A DNA stretch of 64,000 bases from the NCBI RefSeq assembly GCF_900186865.1, contig NZ_LT906480.1:3490001-3554000 (forward strand). The letters run 5' to 3'. The number at the start of each line of letters is the position of its first letter. The first letter of the stretch is position 1. Shown here piece by piece: positions 56,252 through 64,000 of this stretch. The DNA comes from Stenotrophomonas maltophilia. Its GTDB lineage: Bacteria; Pseudomonadota; Gammaproteobacteria; Xanthomonadales; Xanthomonadaceae. Below the pieces are notes generated by a model, which ran no database searches, was not told the DNA's origin, and worked only from the letters and a program-made list of their open reading frames with translations. The position numbers were made by a program, and so were the translations under genes.

Positions 56252-56997
56252 TTCACTGCCTCCTGCGCGCGCTCACCTTCTGCGGTCTGCAGACGGGCGT
56301 CGTCGCGGATCACGCGCGGCACGCCGACGCGCGGCTCCACCGAGGTGACCGGTTCGTAGATCACGCGCTTCTTTTCTTCGTCGTAGCGGACTTCGACATT
56401 GCCGATCAGCGGGAAGTCCTTGCGGAACGGATGGCCGACGAAACCGTAGTCGGTCAGGATCCGGCGCAGGTCCGGGTGGCCTTCGAAGATCACGCCGTAC
56501 AGGTCGAACGCTTCGCGCTCGAACCAGTTCAGGCCCGGCCAGATGCCGGTCAGCGAGGACACCACCGGCAGTGCTTCGTCAGGGGCGAAGCAGCGCAGGT
56601 GCATCATCAGGTTGTGCTGGTACGAGCGCAGCTGGGCGACCACGGCGAAACGCTGGGTCGGCATGTGCTGCGGGCGGGCACCGTCGGCACCGTTTTCCTC
56701 GGTGGGGAACTCACCCCACGCGAAACGGCCCTGGGCCTTGCCTTCGACGCCACGGCTGAAGCCCTGCGAGGACACGTCGGCGGTGTCCCATTCGTCGGAG
56801 CCATAACCCAGGTAATCGACGCCGCAGAGATCCACGGCCTGCTCGAAACCAAACTCGTCACGCAGCGCCAGGGCGGTGGCGTGCCACTCGGCGGCAGGCA
56901 CTTCCAGCGTCACTTCGCCGCGGGGTTCGACCACGATGACCTTCGCACCAGCGAAACGTGCGGAGAGTCGGTCGATGAAGGATGCTTGCTCTGCCAT
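56248..56997 (-). CDS. nuoC: NADH-quinone oxidoreductase subunit C
   Basis: 249 residues. The 30-kDa subunit signature is [39 protein letters not shown] (about 165-205). Between it and the N-terminal half lies a low-conservation insert ([19 protein letters not shown]). Peripheral arm of complex I. Confidence 0.97.
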   Translation of the reverse strand: MAEQASFIDRLSARFAGAKVIVVEPRGEVTLEVPAAEWHATALALRDEFGFEQAVDLCGVDYLGYGSDEWDTADVSSQGFSRGVEGKAQGRFAWGEFPTEENGADGARPQHMPTQRFAVVAQLRSYQHNLMMHLRCFAPDEALPVVSSLTGIWPGLNWFEREAFDLYGVIFEGHPDLRRILTDYGFVGHPFRKDFPLIGNVEVRYDEEKKRVIYEPVTSVEPRVGVPRVIRDDARLQTAEGERAQEAVK

Positions 56998-57030
56998 GGG
57001 GGCTTGGCGCGCTCTTGTCAGGTGAAGGGG

Positions 57031-57585
57031 TCAGCGGGCGATGGTCTGTGTACGCCAGATCTTCTTCTGCAGCTGCAGGATCCCGTACACCAGCGCCTCG
57101 GCGGTCGGCGGGCAACCCGGGACGTAGACGTCCACCGGCACCACGCGATCACAGCCGCGCACGACAGAATAGGAGTAGTGGTAATAGCCGCCACCATTGG
57201 CGCAGCTACCCATCGAGATGACCCACTTCGGGTCCGGCATCTGGTCGTAGACCTTGCGCAGCGCCGGGGCCATCTTGTTGACCAGGGTACCGGCCACGAT
57301 CATCACGTCGGACTGGCGCGGCGACGGGCGGAACACCACGCCATAGCGGTCAAGGTCCAGGCGCGCGGCGCCGGCATGCATCATCTCGACCGCGCAGCAG
57401 GCCAGACCGAAGGTCATCGGCCACATCGAGCCGGTGCGCGCCCAGTTCAGCAGTGCATCGACGCTGGTGGTGACGAAGCCCTTTTCCAGCAGCGGGTTGT
57501 CGCCTTCCGGCCGCAGGATGTCATCAACCCGGCCTTCCGGCGTGGGGTTGTTCATGAGGCCATCGAGAGTCTGAATCACTCCCAT
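57031..57585 (-). CDS. nuoB: NADH-quinone oxidoreductase subunit B
   Basis: 184 residues from ATG 57585 ([20 protein letters not shown]). N2 cluster ligands: tandem Cys in [14 protein letters not shown], Cys in [22 protein letters not shown], and [11 protein letters not shown]. Terminal electron donor to quinone. Overlaps nuoA by ten bases. Confidence 0.98.
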   Translation of the reverse strand: MGVIQTLDGLMNNPTPEGRVDDILRPEGDNPLLEKGFVTTSVDALLNWARTGSMWPMTFGLACCAVEMMHAGAARLDLDRYGVVFRPSPRQSDVMIVAGTLVNKMAPALRKVYDQMPDPKWVISMGSCANGGGYYHYSYSVVRGCDRVVPVDVYVPGCPPTAEALVYGILQLQKKIWRTQTIAR

Positions 57586-57932
57586 TCCAGCGCTCCCTTC
57601 TTCCAGACGTAAATGAAACCGAGGAACAGCATGCCGACGAACAGGCCCATGGTGACGAGCGAACGCGCGCCCAGCTCCATGAAGACCTGGGTCCACGGCA
57701 CGATGAAGATGATTTCCAGGTCGAAGACGATGAACTGGATCGCGATCAGGTAGTAGCGCACGTCGAACTTCATGCGCGCGTCTTCGAAGGCCTCGAAGCC
57801 GCACTCGTACGGCGACAGCTTTTCCAGATCGGGGCGGCGGGGACCGAGGAATCGACCAACCAGCATCAGCGTAATGCCGATACCGGTGGCAACGATCAGA
57901 AACAGCAGAGACGGCAAATATTCGGCCAGCAC
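57576..57932 (-). CDS. nuoA: NADH-quinone oxidoreductase subunit A
   Basis: 118 residues from GTG 57932 (read [19 protein letters not shown]); a GAGAG box lies about eight bases upstream, and the next upstream ATG would add an odd Gln/Arg-rich stretch. Three helices; [41 protein letters not shown] is the NuoA signature. First gene of the nuo operon, 111 bases after tRNA-Leu. Confidence 0.96.
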   Translation of the reverse strand: MLAEYLPSLLFLIVATGIGITLMLVGRFLGPRRPDLEKLSPYECGFEAFEDARMKFDVRYYLIAIQFIVFDLEIIFIVPWTQVFMELGARSLVTMGLFVGMLFLGFIYVWKKGALEWE

Positions 57933-58002
57933 AGCGATTCTCTCTTGCCTCTGCCGCTGCGCCTGCAGGCGCTTTGGCATGGGGGAGTGGACGGGAATCT
58001 AC

Positions 58003-58022
58003 CTGGCGCCTTGCGCGCCAGG
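58003..58022. repeat. GC-rich stem-loop between tRNA-Leu and nuoA
   Basis: CTGGCGC/GCGCCAG with a short loop, 21 bases after the tRNA 3' end and with no T tract. It may be a processing or stability element at the tRNA-nuo junction. Confidence 0.5.
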
Positions 58023-58043
58023 CGAACCCGCTTTACTTACAAA

Positions 58044-58128
58044 TGGTGCCCAAGAGGGGACTCGAACCCCTACGACCTAAGTCGCTACCACCTCAAGGTA
58101 GTGCGTCTACCAATTCCGCCACCTGGGC
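58044..58128 (-). tRNA. tRNA-Leu (GAG)
   Basis: 85 nt class II tRNA. On the - strand it starts GCCCAGGTGGCGGAATTGG, has anticodon loop TTGAGGT (GAG), a long variable arm, T-arm GGTTCGAGTCC and an encoded CCA. Lies between secG and nuoA on the same strand, a Xanthomonadaceae-like arrangement. Confidence 0.97.
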
Positions 58129-58179
58129 AAACGATCACATCAGACTATCTTCCCGATGCGCCGCGTATTGTAACCGGCT

Positions 58180-58617
58180 TCAGTGTTTCTGGGAGCCTTC
58201 CGAAGGCTTTTCTTCACCAGAAACCGAAGATTCCGCCTGAGCCGGCACATTCGCGGCCGGAACCGGGGCGGCCGGGACCGCATCAGCCTTCGGAACGGCC
58301 GGCAATTCGCCTGCCGGAGCCGCCGGAGCGACCGCCGCCGGGGCGGACATCAAGCCCAGATCCTGGTCGGCCGCCGGACGGCTGCCATGACCGGCATACC
58401 AGGCCATGAAGAGGCTGATGCCGAAGAACACGACGGCCAGCCACTTGGTCGACTTGGACAGGAAGTTCGAGGCGCCACGCGCACCGAACACCGTACCCGA
58501 GGCGCCGGCACCAAAGCCCGAACTCGCCGCCGCACCCGAGCCACGCTGCATCAGGATCAGCGCGATCATGGCCACAGCGACCAGCACGTAGACGACATTG
58601 AGGATCAACATCAGCAT
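58180..58617 (-). CDS. secG: preprotein translocase subunit SecG
   Basis: 145 residues from ATG 58617 (a second ATG two codons on at 58611 is possible). Two helices: MLILNVVYVLVAVAMIALILMQRG and FLSKSTKWLAVVFFGISLFMAWY, separated by GSGAAASSGFGAGASGTVFGARG, the SecG signature. The C-terminal ~60 residues are an Ala/Pro-rich tail ending SGEEKPSEGSQKH, making it longer than E. coli SecG (110). It assists SecYE protein export. 31 bases after tpiA. Confidence 0.95.
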   Translation of the reverse strand: MLMLILNVVYVLVAVAMIALILMQRGSGAAASSGFGAGASGTVFGARGASNFLSKSTKWLAVVFFGISLFMAWYAGHGSRPAADQDLGLMSAPAAVAPAAPAGELPAVPKADAVPAAPVPAANVPAQAESSVSGEEKPSEGSQKH

Positions 58618-58648
58618 TGGAAACCGCCCTCGGACAATACTTCTAGGA

Positions 58649-59404
58649 TTAGTTCGCGGCCGCCGCCCTTGCGATGGCCAGGAAGTCCGCAGCCACCAGG
58701 GAGGCGCCGCCGACCAGCCCACCATCGACATCCGGCTGCGCGAACAGTTCCCCGGCATTGTCGGGCTTCACGCTACCGCCGTAAACAATGGGCAGTGAAT
58801 CAGCGATTCTAGCATCGATACGCGCGACTTCGCCACGGATGAACGCGTGCACCTGCTGTGCCTGCTCCTTGGTGGCGGTACGGCCGGTACCGATGGCCCA
58901 GACCGGCTCATAGGCGACCACAGCCTGGGCGAAACCGGCCGCGCCAACCAGCTCCAGCACCGGTGCCAGCTGGCTGGCGATGACCGCTTCGGTCTGCCCG
59001 GCCTCGCGCTGTTCCAGGGTCTCGCCCACGCACAGCACTGGCACCAGGCCGGCGTGCTGGGCGGCGGCGAACTTGCGCGCGACCAGCTCGCTGCTCTCGT
59101 GGTGGTACTGGCGGCGCTCGGAATGGCCGACCAGGCCATAGCGGGCCCCGACCTCGACCAGCATGGCCGCGCAGACCTCGCCGGTGTAGGCGCCCTTTTC
59201 GTTGCTGCTCACGTCCTGCGCGCCAAAGGCCAGGCCGGTCTCGCCGAAGTCCTCGACCAGCTCGCCCAGGTACGGCAGCGGCGGCAGGATCACCACGTCC
59301 ACCCCCTCCAGCGGCAGCCCGGCAGCCACCTGCCCCAGCAGTTCATTGGCGAATTGACGGCTGCCATGCAGCTTCCAGTTTCCGGCGACGATCTTGCGGC
59401 GCAT
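58649..59404 (-). CDS. tpiA: triosephosphate isomerase
   Basis: 251 residues from ATG 59404 (MRRKIVAGNWKLHG), AGGAG nine bases upstream. Catalytic Lys in GNWKLHG, His in GLVGHSERRQYHHE and Glu in VVAYEPVWAIGTGRTAT (about residue 167), with the phosphate-binding GGSVKPDN. It interconverts glyceraldehyde 3-phosphate and dihydroxyacetone phosphate. Head of tpiA-secG-tRNA(Leu)-nuo. Confidence 0.98.
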   Translation of the reverse strand: MRRKIVAGNWKLHGSRQFANELLGQVAAGLPLEGVDVVILPPLPYLGELVEDFGETGLAFGAQDVSSNEKGAYTGEVCAAMLVEVGARYGLVGHSERRQYHHESSELVARKFAAAQHAGLVPVLCVGETLEQREAGQTEAVIASQLAPVLELVGAAGFAQAVVAYEPVWAIGTGRTATKEQAQQVHAFIRGEVARIDARIADSLPIVYGGSVKPDNAGELFAQPDVDGGLVGGASLVAADFLAIARAAAAN

Positions 59405-59561
59405 GAGCGGGTGGCTCCTGTGTGAAGTCAGCCGGTCATGATACCCGCTGCGGCAAAAATCCGTTTCCTTGTAAGCGATTACATGGATTTTCAGCCAACG
59501 GCGCAGCCCCTCGTGGCGGGGGGCGGGTTGGTCGCGTATCACCGGTTGGATTGGTGAGCTT

Positions 59562-59665
59562 GGCCGGGCGGGTGGGGATGCCGGGGGACGCCGTAAACCC
59601 GTCCCTGGGGGCTTGGCCGCGGCATCCATGCCGCGGACACCCCCGCCATCCCCACCCGCCCGGCC
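59562..59665. repeat. foldback element, copy C (short)
   Basis: Perfect 18-base outer arms at 59562-59579 and 59648-59665. Inside are GGGACG/CGTCCC (about 59585-59605) and a CCGCGGCAT/ATGCCGCGG hairpin with loop CC (59617-59636). It lacks the two middle hairpins of copies A and B. Confidence 0.8.
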
Positions 59666-59792
59666 TCTGACACAGTCCGGCGGTTCCGCCCGCCACGGAA
59701 AGAAAAAAGAAGAGCAGGAGCAAAGGCAAAAGCTGCATTCCGGGTTGCTGCCGGCTGGACCAACCCCTACCCCACTTCGATCCGACAGATCT

Positions 59793-59815
59793 CATCCACG
59801 CAAGGCGTGGATCTA
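59793..59815 (-). repeat. SMAG palindrome
   Basis: ATCCACGC/GCGTGGAT stem ending in CTAC (GTAG on the - strand). It bounds one side of foldback copy B. Confidence 0.8.
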
Positions 59816-59891
59816 CCGCGTCGACCAAGGTCGACACCCACCGGGAATCGCGATTTACCCACCGTCACCGGGAAACTGTCGAAGGCGGGGA

Positions 59892-60053
59892 GGTGTGGGT
59901 TGGCAGGACCGTTGACGCCATGGATGGCGCCATCGAGCCCCCAGGGGTGAGGGCGCTTTGCTTGCGAAGCACTGCTTCGCAAGCGCCCGAACGCACAGCC
60001 GCCAGCGGCTGGGCCGGTCTGGGGGTTCACGGCGTGTCCTGCCAACCCACACC
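59892..60053. repeat. foldback element, copy B
   Basis: Perfect 18-base outer arms at 59892-59909 and 60036-60053, a nested 7-bp pair (59938-59944 with 60019-60025) and the same middle hairpins as copy A, in inverted orientation (12-bp stem around 59960-59984; CAGCCGC-type stem near 59995-60012). Apex hairpin GACGCCAT/ATGGCGCC at 59914-59931 has one mismatch. Confidence 0.8.
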
Positions 60054-60099
60054 GCCCCGCCCAACACGCAGAAACCCAGAGCCGCTTTGGCTTTGGACT

Positions 60100-60122
60100 T
60101 GCCGGCCAGCGGCCGGCACTAC
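60100..60122 (-). repeat. SMAG palindrome
   Basis: TGCCGGCC/GGCCGGCA stem ending in CTAC; the inverted counterpart of 9235-9257. It bounds the other side of foldback copy B. Confidence 0.8.
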
Positions 60123-60146
60123 CGCGGGTGCAGAGTGCAACCCTGC

Positions 60147-60173
60147 AAAGAAAAAGGCCGCCTTTCGGCGGCC
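60147..60173 (-). terminator. terminator of the dioxygenase gene
   Basis: On the - strand, GGCCGCC, loop GAAA, GGCGGCC, then TTTTTCTTT; ten bases after the stop codon. Confidence 0.93.
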
Positions 60174-60183
60174 TCACTTTTCT

Positions 60184-61119
60184 TTACTTCAGCTTGATCT
60201 CGCGCAGGCGCTCCTCGAGGAAGCCGTGGGCGGTGATCGGCTCCGGGTACCGGCTCGGGTTCTCCGGGGTGATGCACGAGGGCAGCACGTCGATCAGGAA
60301 ATCCGGGTTCGGGTGCAGGAAGAACGGCACCGAGTAACGGGGCTGGCGGGCCAGCTCGCCCGGGGGGTTGACCACGCGATGGATCGTCGACGGGTACACA
60401 TGGTTGGTCAGGCGCTGCAGCATGTCGCCGATGTTGACCACGATGGTGTCCGCGTCCGAGGTGAACGGCACCCACTCGCCCTCATGCGACTGCACCTCCA
60501 GGCCCGCGGCGCTGGCGCCGACCAGCAGGGTGATGAAGTTGATGTCGCCATGCGCGCCGGCACGCACGTTCGGGATGTCGTCGGTGGTGATCGGCGGGTA
60601 GTGGATCGGGCGCAGGATCGAGTTGCCGAAGTTGGTCTTGTCGGCGAAGAAGTCTTCCGGCAGGCCGATGTGCAGGGCCAGCGCGGACAGCACGCGCGAA
60701 CCCAGGTTGTCCAGCGCCTGGTACAGGCCGTAGCCGCGCTCACGGAAGCCCTCGACCTCGGTCGGCCACAGGTTCGGTGCCATCACATCGCGGTACTTGG
60801 AGTCGTCGGCGATTTCACGACCGATGTGCCAGAACTCCTTCAGGTCGAAGTGCTTGGAGCCCTTGGCGGTTTCCACGCCGAAGGGGGTATAGCCGCGGGC
60901 GCCGCCGCTGCCGGCCACGTGGTACTTGCGCTTGACCTCTTCCGGCAGGGCGAAGAAGGCCTTGAAGGCATCGTAGGCCGCGTCGATGTCGGCCTGCGGA
61001 ATGCCGTGGTTGCGGATGCCCGCGAATCCCCATTGGCGGTAGGCCGCGCCCAGCTCGGCCACGAAGGCCTCGCGGTCGCTGTCGAAACGGGTGATGTCGA
61101 GGGTGGGGATCTGGCTCAC
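60184..61119 (-). CDS. 2-oxoglutarate/Fe(II) dioxygenase, isopenicillin N synthase family
   Basis: 311 residues from GTG 61119 (read MSQIPTLDITRFDSD), AGGAA six bases upstream. N-terminal DIOX_N region (FAGIRNHGIPQADID), then the double-stranded beta-helix with Fe ligands His and Asp in RAGAHGDINFITLL and His in YPSTIHRVVNPP; the 2OG-binding Arg is in PRYSVPFF. Cytoplasmic oxidase or hydroxylase; substrate unknown. Stand-alone, followed by a terminator. Confidence 0.9.
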   Translation of the reverse strand: MSQIPTLDITRFDSDREAFVAELGAAYRQWGFAGIRNHGIPQADIDAAYDAFKAFFALPEEVKRKYHVAGSGGARGYTPFGVETAKGSKHFDLKEFWHIGREIADDSKYRDVMAPNLWPTEVEGFRERGYGLYQALDNLGSRVLSALALHIGLPEDFFADKTNFGNSILRPIHYPPITTDDIPNVRAGAHGDINFITLLVGASAAGLEVQSHEGEWVPFTSDADTIVVNIGDMLQRLTNHVYPSTIHRVVNPPGELARQPRYSVPFFLHPNPDFLIDVLPSCITPENPSRYPEPITAHGFLEERLREIKLK

Positions 61120-61314
61120 AGCAATTCCTGGCTTGTCATTGGGTCTGGGGGGCCTGCGCATTCATGGCCCGCCTGAACATTGTGACAGATCACCCGGCGG
61201 ACGCTACTCGATCCTCGGAAACAAATCGATACAATGCGCGACCTGCGCACAATTTAACGAATCCATCACGTTGGCAGCGCAAGCCCCGACCGCGCCTCCC
61301 CGACCCGACGCACC

Positions 61315-63195
61315 ATGCCCGACGCCCCAGCCGCCATCGCCCTTCCCTCTGCGGGCCCTGCCCTTCGCTGGCGCCGGCTTGCGTGGTGGTCCCTGTTCGT
61401 CCTGGGCAATGCGCTGCTGGCGACGATGATCACCCTCGGCAACGTGCCGCTGTACGACAACCCGGGCGGCCACCAGGGCCTGGCCTATCTCGCGATTGCC
61501 CTGCCCGGGCACCTGCTCGCCTTCGGCGCGCTGGCCGGCGCGCTGCCACTGCTGCTGGGCCTGTGGCCGCGCAGCGCGCGCACGCTGAGCATCAGTGCGG
61601 TACTGCTGCAGGGCTTGTGGTTGTGCCTGCTGCTGGTCGACGCCAAGGTGTTCACCCTGTACCGCTTCCACCTCAATGCCATGGTCCTGAACATGGTGTT
61701 CGGCGGCGCCCTGCAGGACCAGGTTGCGTTGTCGTGGAAGACCTGGGTGCAGGTCGGCCTGCTGGTGGCGGCCATTTTCACCGCCGAGGGCATCCTGGCC
61801 TGGGCGTGCTGGAAGCTGCTGCCGGCCGCGCCCCGCCGGCGCAGGGTGCTGCAGGCCTGGGCGGTGGTCGCCCTGCTGATGGCGAGCGGCCAGGTGGCCA
61901 CCGCCTACTACGACGCACGCGGCGACCGTGACGTGATTGCCCAGTGGAACTACCTGCCCTGGGCCCAGCCGATCACCGCCAAGAGCTTCATGCGCAGGCT
62001 GGGCGTGGTCAGTGAACAGCAGGTCGGCCTGCCCGATCCTCGCCATGCGCAGCTGCTGTATCCGCTGCAGCCACTGCGCTGCCAGAGCCCACAGCGGCCC
62101 AATGTACTGATGGTCGTGCTGGAATCGCTGCGCCACGATGCGCTTACTCCGCAGATCATGCCGAACACCTCGGCACTGGCGGCCTCCGCTCGTGTCTACG
62201 ACCGCCATTTCAGCACGGGCAACGCCACCCGCTATGGCCTGTTCGGCCTGCTCTACGGCCTGCCGGGCGGCTACTGGCAAAGCATGCTTGACGAACAGCG
62301 CGGCTCACAGCTGTTCAAGGTGCTGGGCCAGCAGGGGTACGACCTGCATCTGTACGGCAGCGCGCCGATGTACAGCCCGGAATTCGACCGCACTGCATTT
62401 GCGGACGTCCGCGACCAGCTGCACCAGGGCCCGCCCGGCCTGGGTTCGGAAGGCCGTGACAGCAGCATCGTGGCCTCGCTTCAGAAGGACATCCGTGCAA
62501 GCCAGGCAGCGCACACGCCGTGGTTCGGCTTCGTCTTCCTCGATTCCACCCATGCGCCCTACCACATGCCCGCAGGCTACCCGCCGCTGGCGACCCCGAT
62601 GGCGCAGGAAATCGACTTCCTCAGGTTCGGTCCGGACCACGACCCGGCCCCGGAACTGAACCGTTACCGGACCGCCGTGCATTACGCCGACAGCCTCGTC
62701 GGCACCCTGCTGGACGATCTGCGCGCGCAGGGCCTGGATCAGAACACCATCGTCCTGGTCACCGGCGACCACGCCGAGGAGTTCAACGACCTGAAGCTGA
62801 ACTACTGGGGCCACAACGGCAACTTCTCCGACTACCAGCTGCAGGTACCGTTCGTGCTGCACTGGCCCGGCCAGGCCAGCGGCCATAAGACACGCACCAG
62901 TTCACATGAGGACTGGGTGCCGACGTTGATGCGCCACGCCCTGGGCTGCGAGAACGCACTGAGCGACTTCAGCACCGGCCAGGATCTGCTGGCCGAACCC
63001 GCAGGCGAGCGCGCACTGGTGGTGGAAAGCTGGTCACAACGCGCCGTCCGCCATGGCGATGCCATCTACGTGTTCGACAAGTTCGGCAACGCCACCGCGC
63101 TCGACCGGCACTACCGCCCGCTGCCGCGCCAAGCCCCGGATGCCGGCGCCGTCCGTACCGCATGGGAAGCGCTGACCCGCTTCCGCAACCGCTGA
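61315..63195 (+). CDS. YejM/PbgA-like membrane protein (DUF3413, sulfatase fold)
   Basis: 626 residues. Five N-terminal membrane helices (about 20-205) contain LLLVDAKVFTLYRFHLNAMVLNMVF, close to E. coli YejM. The periplasmic alkaline-phosphatase/sulfatase-fold domain starts at PNVLMVVLESLRHDAL; the catalytic Thr is in FSTGNATRYGLFGLLYG, and VTGDHAEEF, WGHNGNFSDYQLQVPFVLHWPG and FSTGQDLL follow. In enterobacteria YejM (PbgA/LapC) senses LPS and controls LpxC turnover by FtsH. An active phosphatase or transferase role is alternative; metal-site residues look better kept than in E. coli YejM. Confidence 0.85.
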   Translation: MPDAPAAIALPSAGPALRWRRLAWWSLFVLGNALLATMITLGNVPLYDNPGGHQGLAYLAIALPGHLLAFGALAGALPLLLGLWPRSARTLSISAVLLQGLWLCLLLVDAKVFTLYRFHLNAMVLNMVFGGALQDQVALSWKTWVQVGLLVAAIFTAEGILAWACWKLLPAAPRRRRVLQAWAVVALLMASGQVATAYYDARGDRDVIAQWNYLPWAQPITAKSFMRRLGVVSEQQVGLPDPRHAQLLYPLQPLRCQSPQRPNVLMVVLESLRHDALTPQIMPNTSALAASARVYDRHFSTGNATRYGLFGLLYGLPGGYWQSMLDEQRGSQLFKVLGQQGYDLHLYGSAPMYSPEFDRTAFADVRDQLHQGPPGLGSEGRDSSIVASLQKDIRASQAAHTPWFGFVFLDSTHAPYHMPAGYPPLATPMAQEIDFLRFGPDHDPAPELNRYRTAVHYADSLVGTLLDDLRAQGLDQNTIVLVTGDHAEEFNDLKLNYWGHNGNFSDYQLQVPFVLHWPGQASGHKTRTSSHEDWVPTLMRHALGCENALSDFSTGQDLLAEPAGERALVVESWSQRAVRHGDAIYVFDKFGNATALDRHYRPLPRQAPDAGAVRTAWEALTRFRNR

Positions 63196-63213
63196 CCACA
63201 GAGGATGGATTCC

Positions 63214-64000
63214 ATGAAACGCTCGCTGCGGATCCTGCATACCGAAGCTGCCCGGGGAATGGGCGGCCAGGAGATCTACATCTTCCGCCACATGCAGGTG
63301 ATGCGTGCGCGTGGGCACCAGGTGTCCCTGCTGTGCCAGCCCGATGCCCGCCTGGCCCAGCTCGCGCGCGACGATGGCTTCACCGTGCATACCCTGCGCA
63401 TGGGCGGCTTGGCACGGCTGCTGCGCGGCATCTGGTCGGTGTCCCGCCTGGTACGCCGCGAGCGCTACGACGTGGTCAACACCACCAGCCGCCGCGACGC
63501 ACTGATCGCCGCGGCCGGCGCACGCCTGGGCGGCACGCCACTGGTGGTGCGCTCGCGCCACCTGATGAGTCCGGTCAATTCGTTGCTGACCTATACCGGT
63601 CTTCCGCACCGGATCATCACCGTCAGCGATTTCGTCAAGCGGCTGCTGGTCGACCGCGGCATTGCCGCCGAGCACATCGGCATCGTGCCCCCCATGGCGA
63701 CGCCGCCGCGCTGGGGCATGACCGAGCAGGGCGATCCCTGGGAGAACCTGCAGGCCACCCGCGCACAGGTCCGCGCCGAACTCGGTTTCGCCGAGCGCGA
63801 CATCGTGGTCGGCTGCGTGGCCGTGCTGCGCGAGCCCAAGGGCCATGCCGAGCTGCTGCGCGCCATGGCGCCACTATGCAAGACCAATCCCGACCTGCAC
63901 CTGGCCGTGGTCGGCGACGGCGAGCCGGTCATGGGCCGCCTGCAGGCCCTGCGCAGCGAACTCGGGCTGGAGCGCCAGGTGCACCTGCTCGGCTTCCGCA
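63214..64000 (+). CDS. glycosyltransferase family 4-type, truncated by window end
   Basis: At least 262 residues from ATG 63214 (AGAGGAT nine bases upstream), still open at 64000. N-terminal GT-B domain: RILHTEAARGMGGQEIYIFRHMQVMRARGHQVSLL; linker SDFVKRLLVDRGIAAEHIGIVPPMA; second domain starts IVVGCVAVLREPKGHAELLRAMAPL and HLAVVGDGEP. Such enzymes add sugars to lipopolysaccharide or exopolysaccharide. It is 18 bases after the YejM-like gene, suggesting one envelope operon. Donor and acceptor are unknown. Confidence 0.88.
   Translation, partial: MKRSLRILHTEAARGMGGQEIYIFRHMQVMRARGHQVSLLCQPDARLAQLARDDGFTVHTLRMGGLARLLRGIWSVSRLVRRERYDVVNTTSRRDALIAAAGARLGGTPLVVRSRHLMSPVNSLLTYTGLPHRIITVSDFVKRLLVDRGIAAEHIGIVPPMATPPRWGMTEQGDPWENLQATRAQVRAELGFAERDIVVGCVAVLREPKGHAELLRAMAPLCKTNPDLHLAVVGDGEPVMGRLQALRSELGLERQVHLLGFR

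Larger units (their letters stand above)
59405..60183. other. 780-bp non-coding region with foldback elements
   Basis: No credible gene between tpiA and the dioxygenase gene. It holds foldback copies C (59562-59665) and B (59892-60053), SMAG palindromes 59793-59815 and 60100-60122, a short TCGACC/GGTCGA stem at 59821-59834 and the terminator at 60147-60173. The tpiA promoter should lie in the first ~120 bases but no clear consensus was found. Confidence 0.8.

Noticed and set aside
57932..57980. Longer NuoA starting [12 protein letters not shown]
   Set aside because: The Gln/Arg-rich extension is unlike NuoA and the GTG at 57932 has a better-placed RBS.

Overview
The window is high-GC gammaproteobacterial chromosome and most likely comes from Stenotrophomonas (S. 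maltophilia complex, Xanthomonadaceae). The evidence is the Xanthomonadaceae-type proteins, the gene orders thrS-infC-rpmI-rplT-pheST-ihfA, rimP-nusA-infB-rbfA-truB-rpsO-pnp and tpiA-secG-tRNA(Leu)-nuoA-N, and many short palindromes carrying a GTAG end, which match the SMAG family described in S. maltophilia. No rRNA, CRISPR array, transposase or integrase was seen.

Left end (1 to about 5940) is accessory DNA of visibly lower GC. It holds the 3' part of a Wadjet anti-plasmid system (jetC end and jetD) on the + strand. Facing it on the - strand are two related HTH proteins, an AbiEi-type antitoxin without its AbiEii partner, an XRE/M78-peptidase regulator and a PIN-domain protein. The island ends near an orphan terminator at 5971-5998.

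6 to 19.7 kb is ordinary chromosome with many small exported or regulatory proteins: lipocalin, lipoproteins, acyl-CoA dehydrogenase, HNH nuclease, dxs, two DUF3011 proteins, a pair of paralogous ~65-residue proteins, a TetR/SMR efflux pair, LysE exporter, Asp/Glu racemase and GNAT.

19.7 to 27.7 kb (- strand) is the translation block thrS-infC-rpmI-rplT-pheS-pheT-ihfA-merR-tRNA(Pro). thrS appears to be preceded by an attenuator with a three-threonine leader peptide, and infC appears to start at an AUC codon. 27.8 to 30.1 kb (+) is a probable Fur-regulated PepSY/DUF3325/DUF3649 iron operon. It is followed by a VOC protein, a GH18 chitinase and a TPR protein.

33.2 to 43.0 kb (- strand) is the tRNA(fMet)x2-rimP-nusA-infB-rbfA-truB-rpsO-pnp transcription/translation/RNA decay cluster, driven by a strong promoter just after nuoN. 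43.0 to 59.4 kb (- strand) is tpiA-secG-tRNA(Leu)-nuoABCDEFGHIJKLMN, a complete 14-subunit complex I with separate nuoC and nuoD.

59.4 to 64 kb holds a 780-bp non-coding stretch, a 2OG-Fe(II) dioxygenase, a YejM/PbgA-like membrane sulfatase-fold protein and the start of a glycosyltransferase. The most unusual non-coding signal is a family of foldback elements (9290-9461, 59562-59665, 59892-60053). Their outer arms differ completely in sequence between copies but pair perfectly or nearly so within each copy, enclosing small hairpins; two copies are bracketed by SMAG palindromes.
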